Shown in pieces: positions 34,495-43,290 of a stretch of DNA of 48,971 nt (position 1 is the stretch's first letter; the number at the start of each line of letters is the position of its first letter). A model generated the notes under the pieces. That model was not told the origin of the DNA. It did no database searches and was given only the letters and a program-made list of their open reading frames with translations. The position numbers were made by a program, and so were the translations under genes. Source of the stretch: DASRRB01 sp036732755. GTDB lineage: Bacteria; Planctomycetota; B15-G4; SIAN01. The stretch lies in NCBI GenBank assembly GCA_036732755.1, contig DAINBU010000021.1, positions 1-48,971 of the forward strand, in the 5' to 3' direction.

Positions 34495-35718
34495 CTAACC
34501 GCGCGTGCCGCCCGGCTCGTGCGCGAGCCGGCCGAGCAGCGCATCGGTCAGGAATTTCGCCGCCCAGTTCAGGTACTCGTAGCGCCCGTAGGCGCCCCAG
34601 ATCGGGAACGAGCCGGCGACGCCGCCGCGGATGCCGGGATCGCGGTGGTCGAGATCCTGGGTCGCGAGCGCGTGGCGCAGCACCGCCGTCGCCGCCGCCC
34701 CGAACTCGCCGCTCGCGCCGGCCTTCGCGTCGAGCGCGTCGAGGCGGTCCCACACGAGCACCATCTGCGCCTCGCCGGTGACGCACGACCAGGTCGCGGC
34801 CGCGCGCCACTCCGCGTCGAGGCGACCGGGCAACGCGCCGTCGGCCGCGACGCGCGTCGCGACGCCGCGCGCCGCTCTACGCGCCGCCTCGACGAAGCGC
34901 GGCTCGTCGAGCAGGAGCCCGATCTCGAGCACCCCTTGCGCGGCGTAGGCGATCGTGTGGAGCAGCGGATGCTCCGGATCGTCGAGGCAGTTCTCGGCAA
35001 ACCAGCCGTTCTCCCGCTGCTGGACCAGCGCGAAGTCGGCGGCGCGGCGCGCCGCGGCGACGGCGGCCGCGTCTTGCGCCCGCATGCCGTGCAGCGCCAG
35101 CGCCCACGCGGCGCGCGCGTTGTAGACGTGGCCGTTCTGCGCCGCGAACCTCGACGCGCCGCGCCGCCACGCGCCGTCCTCGTCGAGCGACTCGACCAGC
35201 CAGCGCGCGGCGCGCGCCGCGCAGCGGGCGAAGCGCGCGTCGCTCGACGCCTCGTACGTGGCGATCCAGCCGAAGAGCACCTGCCCGGTGTTGAAGACCG
35301 CGGGGCTCACCTCGTCCTCGACGGTGCCGCCGCGCACCGCGCCGCTCTCGAGCTGGAGCTCCGCCTCCCACTCCGCCATCTCGAGCGCGCGCCGCGCGAG
35401 TTCATCCCGTCCCAAATGACGAGCGGCGGCGAAGAGCGTCGGGATCAGGTAGCCGGTCGTCTCGGGATAGGCGGGGAGCCAGCCGCGCCGCGCGTAGCGG
35501 CGGTGGGGGACGAGCGAGTAGCTGCGCGCGACGCCTTTGCGGCCGGTCGCGTCGTGCGCGCGCTCGATCCAGCCGACCGTCGCGAGCAGGTGCGACGCGA
35601 GCTCGCGCGGCGGTCGCAGGCCGCCGCCGTCGCGCCACGCCGCCTCCGCCGCCAAGGGCGCCCGCTCGAGCCGCCAGCGCAGCGCCTCGAGCGCGCTTCG
35701 CGTCCGCAGCGAAGTCAC
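34495..35718 (-). CDS. Alpha/alpha-toroid protein, polysaccharide-locus type
   Basis: A 407-residue protein made of repeated helical pairs with conserved aromatic and acidic residues: YPETTGYLIPTLFAAA, SPAVFNTGQVLFGW, FAAQNGHVYNARAAWAL, LLHTIAYAAQGVLEIG, CVTGEAQMVLVWDRL and FPIWGAYGRYEYLNWAAKF. This is the alpha/alpha-toroid of terpenoid-cyclase-like and unsaturated-glucuronyl-hydrolase-like folds. Relatives are found in exopolysaccharide clusters, often with misleading names. No signal peptide is seen. The GTG at 35718 overlaps the stop of the FemAB-like gene as GTGA. A glycan-related function is inferred; the substrate is unknown. Confidence 0.65.
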   Translation of the reverse strand: MTSLRTRSALEALRWRLERAPLAAEAAWRDGGGLRPPRELASHLLATVGWIERAHDATGRKGVARSYSLVPHRRYARRGWLPAYPETTGYLIPTLFAAARHLGRDELARRALEMAEWEAELQLESGAVRGGTVEDEVSPAVFNTGQVLFGWIATYEASSDARFARCAARAARWLVESLDEDGAWRRGASRFAAQNGHVYNARAAWALALHGMRAQDAAAVAAARRAADFALVQQRENGWFAENCLDDPEHPLLHTIAYAAQGVLEIGLLLDEPRFVEAARRAARGVATRVAADGALPGRLDAEWRAAATWSCVTGEAQMVLVWDRLDALDAKAGASGEFGAAATAVLRHALATQDLDHRDPGIRGGVAGSFPIWGAYGRYEYLNWAAKFLTDALLGRLAHEPGGTRG

Positions 35719-36728
35719 GCGTCGCTCCGCCAGATCCCGCTCGCGCAGTCGACGCGCGCCGCGCCGAACCCCTCCTTGAAGCGGTCGAGCCCGTGCGCCG
35801 GGTGGCTCGCGGCGGCGGCCGCGCGCGGCACGCCGCCGAGGTTGAAGACGCGCACGCCCGCCTCGGCGAGCAGCGACGCCGCCCGCACCAGCACGAGCGT
35901 CGCCGCGTTGACCGCGAGCCCGGCCTCGTTCGTCCCGCCCATGAGGTAGTAGGCGCGCGTCCGCTCGACCCCGCACAGGATCGCGGAGAGGGGCGCGCCC
36001 GCGCGCCGGCCGACGAAGAGGCGGCCGCCGCCGCCCGCCACGAAGGTCGCGGCGAGCCGCTCGTAGTGGCCGCGCTCGGGCAGCCGCATCTCCTCGCCGC
36101 GCTCGGCGCGCCGCTCCTGCGTCGCGCCCTGCATTTCGCGCAGCAGGTCGAGCGCAGTGTCGCCGGTCTCGTCCGCGACGGTCACGCCGCTCGCCTCGGC
36201 GTCGCGCACCTTGCGGCGGTGGCTCGCCTTGAGCCGCGCGAAGCGGTCGGCCTCCGGCGGCGCGAGGTCGACCAGGAACTCGCAGCGGTCGCTCGTCTCG
36301 CAGCGCAGCGCGCGCAGGTCGGGCGGCGGCTGCGGGCCGTCGAACGAGTCGAGTGCGAGCTCGCGCCAGGACGACGCTCGCGCCAGCTCGATGAGCGCGC
36401 GCGCGAGCTCGGTCGTCGCCGCGGCGTCGCGCTCCGCGAGCGCGCGGCCCGCCGCGGTCCACCACGGCAGCCGGTCGGCGCTCGCCGCCGCGCGCGACCA
36501 GGGTCGCCAGCGCGGACGATGCAGGTGGAGCGCGCCGACTGCGACGATCGGCGCCGCCGCGCCGCCTTCCCGGACCGTCACGAAGCGCGGGCTCGCGCCC
36601 TGCGCGCGCCGGTAGGCGAGCCACGCGTCGCCGAGGTGGGGGCCGACGCCGGCGTCGGCGCGCGCCGCCTGCCACTCGGCGTCGGGCTCGGGACGCGCCG
36701 TCGCCGTCAGCGCCACGGAGCGGTCCAC
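35715..36728 (-). CDS. FemAB/GNAT-like acyltransferase
   Basis: A 337-residue protein of the FemAB-like GNAT group (BcsL/CelD-like). Seen are LKASHRRKVRDAEASGVTV, GHYERLAATFVAGGGGRLFVGR, AILCGVERTRAYYLMGGTNE and the C-terminal GLDRFKEGFGA. The last motif is typical of double-GNAT FemAB enzymes associated with exosortase and exopolysaccharide systems. Such proteins transfer acyl or aminoacyl groups to sugars or peptides. GTG at 36728. Coupled by a 4-base overlap to the toroid protein, so the two probably act together on a surface glycan (inference). Confidence 0.7.
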   Translation of the reverse strand: MDRSVALTATARPEPDAEWQAARADAGVGPHLGDAWLAYRRAQGASPRFVTVREGGAAAPIVAVGALHLHRPRWRPWSRAAASADRLPWWTAAGRALAERDAAATTELARALIELARASSWRELALDSFDGPQPPPDLRALRCETSDRCEFLVDLAPPEADRFARLKASHRRKVRDAEASGVTVADETGDTALDLLREMQGATQERRAERGEEMRLPERGHYERLAATFVAGGGGRLFVGRRAGAPLSAILCGVERTRAYYLMGGTNEAGLAVNAATLVLVRAASLLAEAGVRVFNLGGVPRAAAAASHPAHGLDRFKEGFGAARVDCASGIWRSDA

Positions 36729-36780
36729 CGCCGCGGCGCGCGCCGCGCGAAGGCCCCGCGCGTCACGCCTACCGCGGCCG

Positions 36781-37278
36781 TCACGCCAGTGCGCCGCCCG
36801 GCGGCGGAAGCGGGATCTGCTCGAGGACGCGGTAGCCCGCGTCGGCGAAGCCGTAGCGCAGGTAGGTCTCCTGCGCGCGCTGGTTGTGGTTCTCGACGTA
36901 GAGGCGGATGCCGACGACGCCCTCGGTCCGTCCCACCTTGTGGATCTGCGCGAGCATGCGCCGGAACACGCCCTTGCCGCGCACGGCGGGATCGACGAAG
37001 ACGCTCTGCAGCCAGAAGATGCGGCCGTTGCGCCAGTCGGACCACTCCTCGGTGACCATGAGCTGGCCGATGACGCGGTCGCCCTCGAAGGCGACGAAGT
37101 AGCGGCCGAGCCGCGGGTCGCGCAGGATCGCGTCGACGCCCGCCGTGACCACCGGGAGCTCGAGCTCCTTCTTCTCGGTCTCGAGCGCGAGGCGAATGTT
37201 GAAGTCGACGATCGTCGCCGCGTCCTCGATGCGGGCCGGACGCACTGCGAAGAAACCCAGAGCCGGACTGGCGGACAT
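36781..37278 (-). CDS. GNAT-family N-acetyltransferase
   Basis: A 165-residue acetyltransferase. The acetyl-CoA loop is FVDPAVRGKGVFRRML, preceded by VIGQLMVTEEWSDWRNG and followed by LYVENHNQRAQETYLRYGF, the typical motif B end. The target amine is unknown. ATG 37278 has a strong GGAGG ribosome site about 10 bases upstream, and TAAAGT just before it could be a -10 box that overlaps the stop of the UnbV gene. It is 35 bases downstream of that gene on the same strand. Confidence 0.88.
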   Translation of the reverse strand: MSASPALGFFAVRPARIEDAATIVDFNIRLALETEKKELELPVVTAGVDAILRDPRLGRYFVAFEGDRVIGQLMVTEEWSDWRNGRIFWLQSVFVDPAVRGKGVFRRMLAQIHKVGRTEGVVGIRLYVENHNQRAQETYLRYGFADAGYRVLEQIPLPPPGGALA

Positions 37279-37313
37279 GCGCTCTCCCTCCTCCTTCCCA
37301 GGACGCGGCGACT

Positions 37314-39155
37314 TTACTTGCCGGCCGCGGGCTTCGCGTCGCCCGGGGAGGGCTCGACGATCGTGACGAACTGGTCGACCCCGTCGATCTTTGCCTCCGA
37401 GGACGAGCCGTCGGGCCACCGGACCTGGATCGACCCGACGTGCGTCGAGCCGCCGAGCCCGATCAGGAGGCGCGAATCGCACTGCGACAGGTAGGAGTTC
37501 GCGCGCACGACGGTCTTCGCGAGGCGCTTGCCGCCGACGTCGAACGTCACGATCGCGCCGGTCGCGTCGCGGCCGCGGCCCGCGCCGACCAGCTTGATCG
37601 AGAGCCAGTGCGGCCCGTCGCCCCCGCCACTCTTGTCGCCCGCGTGAACGAGGTCGTTGCGCATCACGCGCGGCGGCGCGCCCGGGTCCTTCACGTTCAC
37701 CACGTAGTCGAGGTCGCCGTCGTCGTCGAGGTCGCCGAAAGCGGCGCCGCGGCTGACCCAGCGCTCGGCGAAGGCGGGGCCGAGCTCGCCCGAGGCGTCG
37801 CGGAACTTTCCAGTGCCGTCGTTCAGGAAGAGGCGGTCGTGCTCGCCCGCCTTCAGGTCGAACGCGCCGCCGAGCACCACGAGCAGGTCCTCGTCGCCGT
37901 CGAGGTCGAAGTCGGCGAGCTGCGAGCCCCACGCGCCGCTGCCCTTGAGCGTCGCCGCGAGACCGCGCCGCGAGCCCTCCTCGACGTAGAAGAGCCGCGA
38001 CTTCGAGCCGGACTGCGGCGCCGGAGCAGAGGCTCGCGGCTCCGTCGCGTTGCGATAGAGGCAGCCCTCGGCGAGATTCGGCACGAAGAGGTCGAAGGCG
38101 CCGTCGCCGTCGACGTCGCCGACCGTCCCGTGCATCGACGCCATCGGATTGCCGGCGTTGTCGAGAGCGACTCCGGCGTCGACGGCGACCTTCGCGAACT
38201 TCCCGCCGTCGTTGCGCCACAGCTCGTTCGGCATCGAGTCGAGCGCCGTGAAGACGTCGAGGTCGCCGTCCCCGTCGAAGTCGCACGCGACGGCGCCCAT
38301 CGTCTTCGCTTCGGGCGACTCGAGGCCGGCCTCCTTCGTCACGTCGACGAACCGGATGTTTCCGCCGGGGCCGCTCTTCGGGTCGGGGCCGTCGTTGCGG
38401 TAGAGCTGCGACTGCTGGCCGCGATACGACTCGGGCCCCTCGTAGGGGTACTCCTTGGGCAGGTTCGGATCGCGGAAGCCGGGGTCGAAGGCGAGGTAGT
38501 TCGAGACCCAGAGGTCCTCGTCACCGTCGCGGTCGTAGTCGAAGAAGAAGCCGTTCACGCTCCACTTGGGCTGGCCGTTCAGCCGCTCCGGCCCCGCGAC
38601 GCCGCACGCCGCAGTCGCGTCGACGAACTTCCCATGGTCGTTGCGGTAGAGGACGTTCGGCCCCCAGTTCAGGACGAGCAGGTCCTCGTCGCCGTCGCCG
38701 TCGTAGTCGCCGACCACCGCGCCCATCCCGAAGCCGCGCTCGTGGATGCCGGCCGCGTCGGTCACGTCCTCGAACTTCCAGTCGCCGAGGTTGCGGTAGA
38801 GGCGGCTGCGGCCCGACGAGGTCTTGTCCTTGAACGCGGGGTCGCTCATCCCTTCGACCCAGTGGCCGCTCGACAGGAAGACGTCGAGCTTCCCGTCGCC
38901 GTCGTAGTCGAGCAGCGCCACGCCCGAGCCGGTGTCCTCGAGGATCTTGCTGAACTGGTCGTCGCCGAACGTGTGGCGGAAGTCGATGCCGGAGCTCGCG
39001 ACGACGTTCTCGAAACCCAACTTCGGGGCCGCCGCCGAAGGCGGCGTGGGGGGCGCGGCCGGCTTCGCGGGCGCCGCTTGCGGCGCCGAGTCGCTCGGGG
39101 CGCACGCGCCCGCGCAAAGGACAAGAAATCCTGCGAACCGGGTCACGCGCAGCAC
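37314..39155 (-). CDS. FG-GAP/VCBS repeat lipoprotein with ASPIC/UnbV domain
   Basis: A 613-residue lipoprotein: the signal ends LVLCAGAC, followed by an Ala/Pro-rich spacer. At least six FG-GAP-type repeats with the calcium-loop pattern DYDGDGDEDL follow (LLDYDGDGKLDVFL, VGDYDGDGDEDLLV, DYDRDGDEDLWV, CDFDGDGDLDVF, GDVDGDGAFDLFV, ADFDLDGDEDLLV, GDLDDDGDLDYVV). The C-terminal part is an ASPIC/UnbV domain (IKLVGAGRGRDATGAIV, SQCDSRLLIGLGG, VRWPDGSSSEA). The fold is a calcium-binding propeller at the cell surface, probably for adhesion or glycan binding. GTG 39155 has GGAGAAG upstream. Divergent from hcrC. Confidence 0.88.
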   Translation of the reverse strand: MLRVTRFAGFLVLCAGACAPSDSAPQAAPAKPAAPPTPPSAAAPKLGFENVVASSGIDFRHTFGDDQFSKILEDTGSGVALLDYDGDGKLDVFLSSGHWVEGMSDPAFKDKTSSGRSRLYRNLGDWKFEDVTDAAGIHERGFGMGAVVGDYDGDGDEDLLVLNWGPNVLYRNDHGKFVDATAACGVAGPERLNGQPKWSVNGFFFDYDRDGDEDLWVSNYLAFDPGFRDPNLPKEYPYEGPESYRGQQSQLYRNDGPDPKSGPGGNIRFVDVTKEAGLESPEAKTMGAVACDFDGDGDLDVFTALDSMPNELWRNDGGKFAKVAVDAGVALDNAGNPMASMHGTVGDVDGDGAFDLFVPNLAEGCLYRNATEPRASAPAPQSGSKSRLFYVEEGSRRGLAATLKGSGAWGSQLADFDLDGDEDLLVVLGGAFDLKAGEHDRLFLNDGTGKFRDASGELGPAFAERWVSRGAAFGDLDDDGDLDYVVNVKDPGAPPRVMRNDLVHAGDKSGGGDGPHWLSIKLVGAGRGRDATGAIVTFDVGGKRLAKTVVRANSYLSQCDSRLLIGLGGSTHVGSIQVRWPDGSSSEAKIDGVDQFVTIVEPSPGDAKPAAGK

Positions 39156-39244
39156 GATGGCTCTTCTCCTTCCGCAGGACTTCGGGTCGATCGCGACGAA
39201 TCCGCCACGCTATCCGAGCCCCGCACCGCTCGCGCCGATGCCGC

Positions 39245-39250
39245 TAGAAT
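39245..39250 (+). promoter_or_regulatory. -10-like TAGAAT upstream of the hcrCAB operon
   Basis: TAGAAT, two changes from TATAAT, lies 13 bases before the hcrC ATG in an otherwise GC-rich 108-base divergent region. It would give a very short leader. No -35 box or operator is evident. Confidence 0.35.
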
Positions 39251-39263
39251 CCTCGCCCTCGAC

Positions 39264-39764
39264 ATGTCGCCCGACCTGAACGTCCTCGTGCTCCACATCA
39301 ACGGCGCCGACCTCTCCGTCGCCGCGCCTGCGCACTGGACGCTGCTCGAAGTGCTGCGCTACCGGCTCGGACTCACCGGCAGCAAGCAGGGCTGCGACAA
39401 GGGCGACTGCGGCGCCTGCACCGTGATGCTCGACGGCAAGGCGCGCCTCTCCTGCATCACGCTCGCCGCCGACGCGGTCGGCCACGAGGTCACGACCATC
39501 GAGGGGCTCGTCACCAAGGACGGGCTCGACGATCTGCAGAAGACCTTCGACGAATGCGGCGCGCTGCAATGCGGCTTCTGCCAGCCCGGGATGATCCTCG
39601 CGGCGCGCGCCTGTCTCGACCGCCGGCCCGACGCGACGCGCGACGAGATCAAGGAGGCGCTCGGCAGCAACCTCTGCCGCTGCACCGGGTACACGAAGAT
39701 CTTCGAGGCGGTCGAGCGCGCGACGCGCCGCGGCAAGGCGGCGGGACTCGGGAGCCGCGCGTGA
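39264..39764 (+). CDS. hcrC: Hydroxylase-type [2Fe-2S] subunit, HcrC-like
   Basis: A 166-residue iron-sulfur subunit of the xanthine oxidase family. The plant-type cluster motif is GCDKGDCGACTVMLDGKARLSC, and the second cluster has ALQCGFCQPGMI then LCRCTGYTKI. Length and motifs match the small subunit of 4-hydroxybenzoyl-CoA reductase (HcrC), CO dehydrogenase and related enzymes. It passes electrons between the FAD/[4Fe-4S] subunit and the molybdenum site. Gene order C-A-B and the [4Fe-4S] insertion in the third gene point to HcrC. Its TGA overlaps the GTG of hcrA as GTGA. Confidence 0.85.
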   Translation: MSPDLNVLVLHINGADLSVAAPAHWTLLEVLRYRLGLTGSKQGCDKGDCGACTVMLDGKARLSCITLAADAVGHEVTTIEGLVTKDGLDDLQKTFDECGALQCGFCQPGMILAARACLDRRPDATRDEIKEALGSNLCRCTGYTKIFEAVERATRRGKAAGLGSRA

Positions 39765-42244
39765 ACCCGCGGACCCCGAAGGACGCGAAGGCGCCGCCGC
39801 CCGCGAAGTCGCCGGAGCCCAAGGCGCCGGCGAAGCCTGACAAGCAGGCCGTCCCGGCCGACCGCGCCGACCCGCTGCAGCACGTCCGCTCGCCCAACCG
39901 CATCTTCGGCCCCGACCCGCCGGGCCAGCGCTTTGAAGTGATCGGCAAGCGGCTGCGCAAGGTCGACGCCGCCGCGAAGGCGACCGGCGAGGCGGTCTAC
40001 ACCGACGACATCGCGCTGCCGGGGATGCTGCACGGCAAGACGCTGCGCAGCCCGTATGCGCATGCGCGCATCAAGAAGATCGACACGTCGAAGGCCGAGG
40101 CGCTCGAGGGCGTGTACGGCGTCGTCACCGGCGCCGAGATGCCGACCCGCTTCGGCGTGATCCCGTGGACGCCCGACGAGACGGCGCTCGCGGTCGACAA
40201 GGTGCGCTTCGTCGGCGACCCGGTCGCGGCGGTCGCCGCCGTCGACGAGGAGACGGCATTACGGGCTCTCGACCTGATCGAGGTCGACTATGAGCTGCTG
40301 CCCGCGCTGTTCGATCCGGCCGAGGCGCTGCGCCGCAAGGACGTCGTGATCCACGAGGGCAACAAGCACGGGAACATCACCAAGGAGGTGACGCTCGAGT
40401 TCGGCGACGTCGAGAAGGCGTTCGCCGCGTCCGACTTCCTCGTCGAGGACGACTACGAGTTCCACGGCACCGCGCACGCGCCGATCGAGACGCACGTCGC
40501 CGTCGCGCGCTACGGTGCCGACGACGTGCTCACGCTCTGGTCGGCGACCCAGATCCCGCACTACGTCCATCGCGCGCTGGCGAGCGTGCTCGGGATCCCG
40601 GCGCCGCGCATCCGCGTGATCCAGCCCAACCTCGGCGGCGCGTTCGGCGGCAAGAGCGACCCGTTCAGCCTCGAGTTCTGCGCCTGCAAGCTGGCGATGA
40701 AGACGCGCCGGCCCGTCAAGTTCTTGTACACCCGTGAAGAAGAGTTCTACGCGCACCGCGGCCGCCACCCGATGCGGATGCACTTCAAGAGCGGGCTCAC
40801 GCGCGACGGCAAGCTGACGGGCGTGCAGTCGGAGATCCTGATCGACGGCGGCGCCTACTCGAGCTTCGGCCTGGTGACGACGTACTACTCGGGCCAGCTG
40901 CTGACCGGCCCGCACACCATGCCGAACTACAAGTTCCACTCGACGCGCGTCTTCACCAACAAGCCGCCGTGCGGGCCCAAGCGCGGCCACGGTTCCGTGC
41001 AGCCGCGCTTCGCGCTCGAGATCCAGCTGGATCGCCTCGCGGTGCTCGCCGGAATCGATCCCATCGAGGTGAGGCGCCGCAACTTCCAGGGGTCGAACAC
41101 CACGACGGTCAACGGCCAGCGCATCACCAGCAACGGCTTCGACCAGTGCCTCGACCAGGTGGAAGCCGCGAGTCGATGGAAGACTCGGCACGGGAAGCTC
41201 GGCCGCGGGCGCGGGCTCGGCTGCGCCGGCTCGATGTACATCAGCGGGACGAACTACTGCGTCTACCCCAACGACATGCCGCAGGCCGGCGTGCAGATCA
41301 AGGTCGACCGCAGCGGCCTCGTCACCGTCTTCTCGGGCGCGAGCGACATCGGCCAGGGCAGCAACAGCGTGGTCGCCTACATCGTGGCCGAGGAGCTCGG
41401 CATGAGCGTCGACGACGTGCGCGTCGTCGCGGCCGACAGCGACCTCTGCCCCGTCGACCTCGGCGCCTACAGCTCGCGCATCACCTTCATGGTGGGCAAC
41501 GCGGCGATCCACGCGGCGCGCAAGATCCGCGACCAGGTGAAGGAGGCGGTGGCGCAGGCGTGGGGGATCGAGCCCAAGCGCGTGGCGCTCGCCGGCGGGT
41601 ACGTCTTCGACCTCGACGACCGCGACAAATCGATGGAGACCGCCAAGGCGTTCCACCTGACCGAGGCGCGCTTCGAGACGCTCGGCGCGACCGGCTCCTA
41701 CAACACGCCCAACCTCGGCGGCGCCTACCGCGGCGGCACGATCGGCGCGTCGCCCGCCTACTCGTTCACGGCGTGCGTCGCGGAGGTCGCGGTCGACGAG
41801 GAGACGGGCGAGATCCAGGTGCCGCACGTCTGGACGTCGCACGACTGCGGTCGCGCCCTGAATCCGATCCTGGTCGAGGGCCAGATCGAGGGCAGCGCCT
41901 ACATGGGCTTCGGCGAGGTCTTCCTCGAGGACCACGACGTCAACCGCATGGGGCTGCACGCGCGGCCGAACCTGCTCGACTACACGATCCCCACCTCGCT
42001 CGACTGCCCCGAGTTCCACGCCTCGATCGTCGAGTCGCTCGATCCGGAGGGGCCGTACGGCGCGAAGGAGGCGGGCGAAGGGCCGCTCCACCCGACCATC
42101 CCCGCCATCGCGAACGCGATCTTCGACGCGTGCGGGATCTGGCTCACGAAGCTGCCGTTCACGCCGGCCAAGGTCCTTGCCGCGCTCGCGACGGCACGCG
42201 CGAATCTGCCGGCGCGGCCGTCGCCCAACGGAAAGGCGCGCTGA
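39761..42244 (+). CDS. hcrA: Molybdopterin-binding large subunit, 4-hydroxybenzoyl-CoA reductase HcrA-like
   Basis: An 827-residue xanthine-oxidase-family large subunit. After an N-terminal extension of about 60 residues rich in Pro, Lys and Ala come KRLRKVDAAAKATGEAVYTDD, the cofactor loop LGGAFGGKSDPF, GASDIGQGSNSVV and the active-site glutamate in YGAKEAGEGPLHP. HcrA with HcrB and HcrC removes the 4-hydroxyl of 4-hydroxybenzoyl-CoA to give benzoyl-CoA, an unusual direction for this family. A different hydroxylase or dehydrogenase substrate remains possible. The start GTG overlaps the stop of hcrC, and hcrB begins 2 bases after its stop, so the three genes are one operon. The long N-terminal extension is absent from the Thauera enzyme as I know it. 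Confidence 0.8.
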   Translation: MNPRTPKDAKAPPPAKSPEPKAPAKPDKQAVPADRADPLQHVRSPNRIFGPDPPGQRFEVIGKRLRKVDAAAKATGEAVYTDDIALPGMLHGKTLRSPYAHARIKKIDTSKAEALEGVYGVVTGAEMPTRFGVIPWTPDETALAVDKVRFVGDPVAAVAAVDEETALRALDLIEVDYELLPALFDPAEALRRKDVVIHEGNKHGNITKEVTLEFGDVEKAFAASDFLVEDDYEFHGTAHAPIETHVAVARYGADDVLTLWSATQIPHYVHRALASVLGIPAPRIRVIQPNLGGAFGGKSDPFSLEFCACKLAMKTRRPVKFLYTREEEFYAHRGRHPMRMHFKSGLTRDGKLTGVQSEILIDGGAYSSFGLVTTYYSGQLLTGPHTMPNYKFHSTRVFTNKPPCGPKRGHGSVQPRFALEIQLDRLAVLAGIDPIEVRRRNFQGSNTTTVNGQRITSNGFDQCLDQVEAASRWKTRHGKLGRGRGLGCAGSMYISGTNYCVYPNDMPQAGVQIKVDRSGLVTVFSGASDIGQGSNSVVAYIVAEELGMSVDDVRVVAADSDLCPVDLGAYSSRITFMVGNAAIHAARKIRDQVKEAVAQAWGIEPKRVALAGGYVFDLDDRDKSMETAKAFHLTEARFETLGATGSYNTPNLGGAYRGGTIGASPAYSFTACVAEVAVDEETGEIQVPHVWTSHDCGRALNPILVEGQIEGSAYMGFGEVFLEDHDVNRMGLHARPNLLDYTIPTSLDCPEFHASIVESLDPEGPYGAKEAGEGPLHPTIPAIANAIFDACGIWLTKLPFTPAKVLAALATARANLPARPSPNGKAR

Positions 42245-42246
42245 CG

Positions 42247-43290
42247 ATGCTGCGCCTGCAACCCTTCGAGTTCGTGAAGCCGAAGAGCGTCGACGAGGCG
42301 CTCGCGCTGCTCGGCAAGCACGGGCGCGCCGCCAAGCTCCTCGCCGGCGGCACCGACGTGATGCCGAATTTGAAGCACGGCCTCTACGAACCCGAGGTCG
42401 TGATCGCGTTGTCGGACCTCGGCGAGCTGCGCGGCGTGCGCGTTGCGCCGGAGGATTCACGGGATGGCGGCGCGCTCGAGATCGGGGCGCTCACGACGCT
42501 CGAGACGGTCGAGTCGCACGCGCTCGTGGTCGCGCGCGCCCCCGGACTCGCGCAGGCGGCGCACTCGGTCGCCGGCCCGACGCAGCGGACGATGGGGACG
42601 CTCGGCGGCAACGTCTGCCTCGACACGCGCTGCGTCTACGTCAACCAGACGCACTTCTGGCGGAAGAGCCTCGGCTACTGCCTGAAGAAGGACGGCACGC
42701 TCTGCCATGTGATCGAGGGCGGGCGCACCTGCGTCGCCGCCGCCTCGAACGACACCGCGACGATGCTCTGCGCGCTCGACGCGAAGCTGACGATCCGCAG
42801 CGCGCGCGCGACGCGCGACGTCGCGATCCGCGACTTCTACAAGGCCGACGGCATCTTCAACCAGCGCCTCGAGCCCGACGAGCTCCTGACGAAGATCGTC
42901 GTGCCGGCGCCGAAGCCGGGCGCCACGCCGAACGGCGACAACCTCACGACCTGGAGCGGCTACGCGAAGCTGCGCCCGCGCGCCACCATCGACTTCCCAC
43001 GCCTCTCGGTCGCGATCGCCTTCGAGGCCGACGCGAATGAACTCGTGCGCGACACAACACTGGTCGTGAGCGCGATCGCGGCCATGCCGCGCCGGATCGC
43101 CGGGATCGCCGAATTGGCCCGCGGCAAGAAGCGCGACGACCCGGAGATGATCGCCGCGGTCGGCGCGCTCGCCCAGAAGGTGACCCACCCGCTGACCAAC
43201 ATCGACGGCGACACGGATTACCGCCGCGCCGTGGTGCCGGTCTTCGTCAAGCGCGCGCTCCTCGCGGCGCGGCCCGCCTCGGCGTCGTGA
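42247..43290 (+). CDS. hcrB: FAD and [4Fe-4S] subunit, 4-hydroxybenzoyl-CoA reductase HcrB-like
   Basis: A 347-residue FAD subunit of the xanthine oxidase family. The FAD loops are KLLAGGTDVMPNLK (30-43) and TMGTLGGNVC (115-124). The decisive feature is an inserted cysteine-rich loop: Cys129, Cys145, Cys153 and Cys162. The spacing of 16, 8 and 9 residues equals that of the four ligands of the extra [4Fe-4S] cluster in Thauera aromatica HcrB as I recall them (122, 138, 146, 155). That cluster is characteristic of 4-hydroxybenzoyl-CoA reductase, where it helps deliver low-potential electrons. Its TGA overlaps the start of the next gene. Confidence 0.85.
   Translation: MLRLQPFEFVKPKSVDEALALLGKHGRAAKLLAGGTDVMPNLKHGLYEPEVVIALSDLGELRGVRVAPEDSRDGGALEIGALTTLETVESHALVVARAPGLAQAAHSVAGPTQRTMGTLGGNVCLDTRCVYVNQTHFWRKSLGYCLKKDGTLCHVIEGGRTCVAAASNDTATMLCALDAKLTIRSARATRDVAIRDFYKADGIFNQRLEPDELLTKIVVPAPKPGATPNGDNLTTWSGYAKLRPRATIDFPRLSVAIAFEADANELVRDTTLVVSAIAAMPRRIAGIAELARGKKRDDPEMIAAVGALAQKVTHPLTNIDGDTDYRRAVVPVFVKRALLAARPASAS

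Noticed and set aside
37440..39263. Plus-strand open frame continuous with hcrC
   Set aside because: It is antisense to the FG-GAP/UnbV gene. The conserved iron-sulfur protein begins at ATG 39264.
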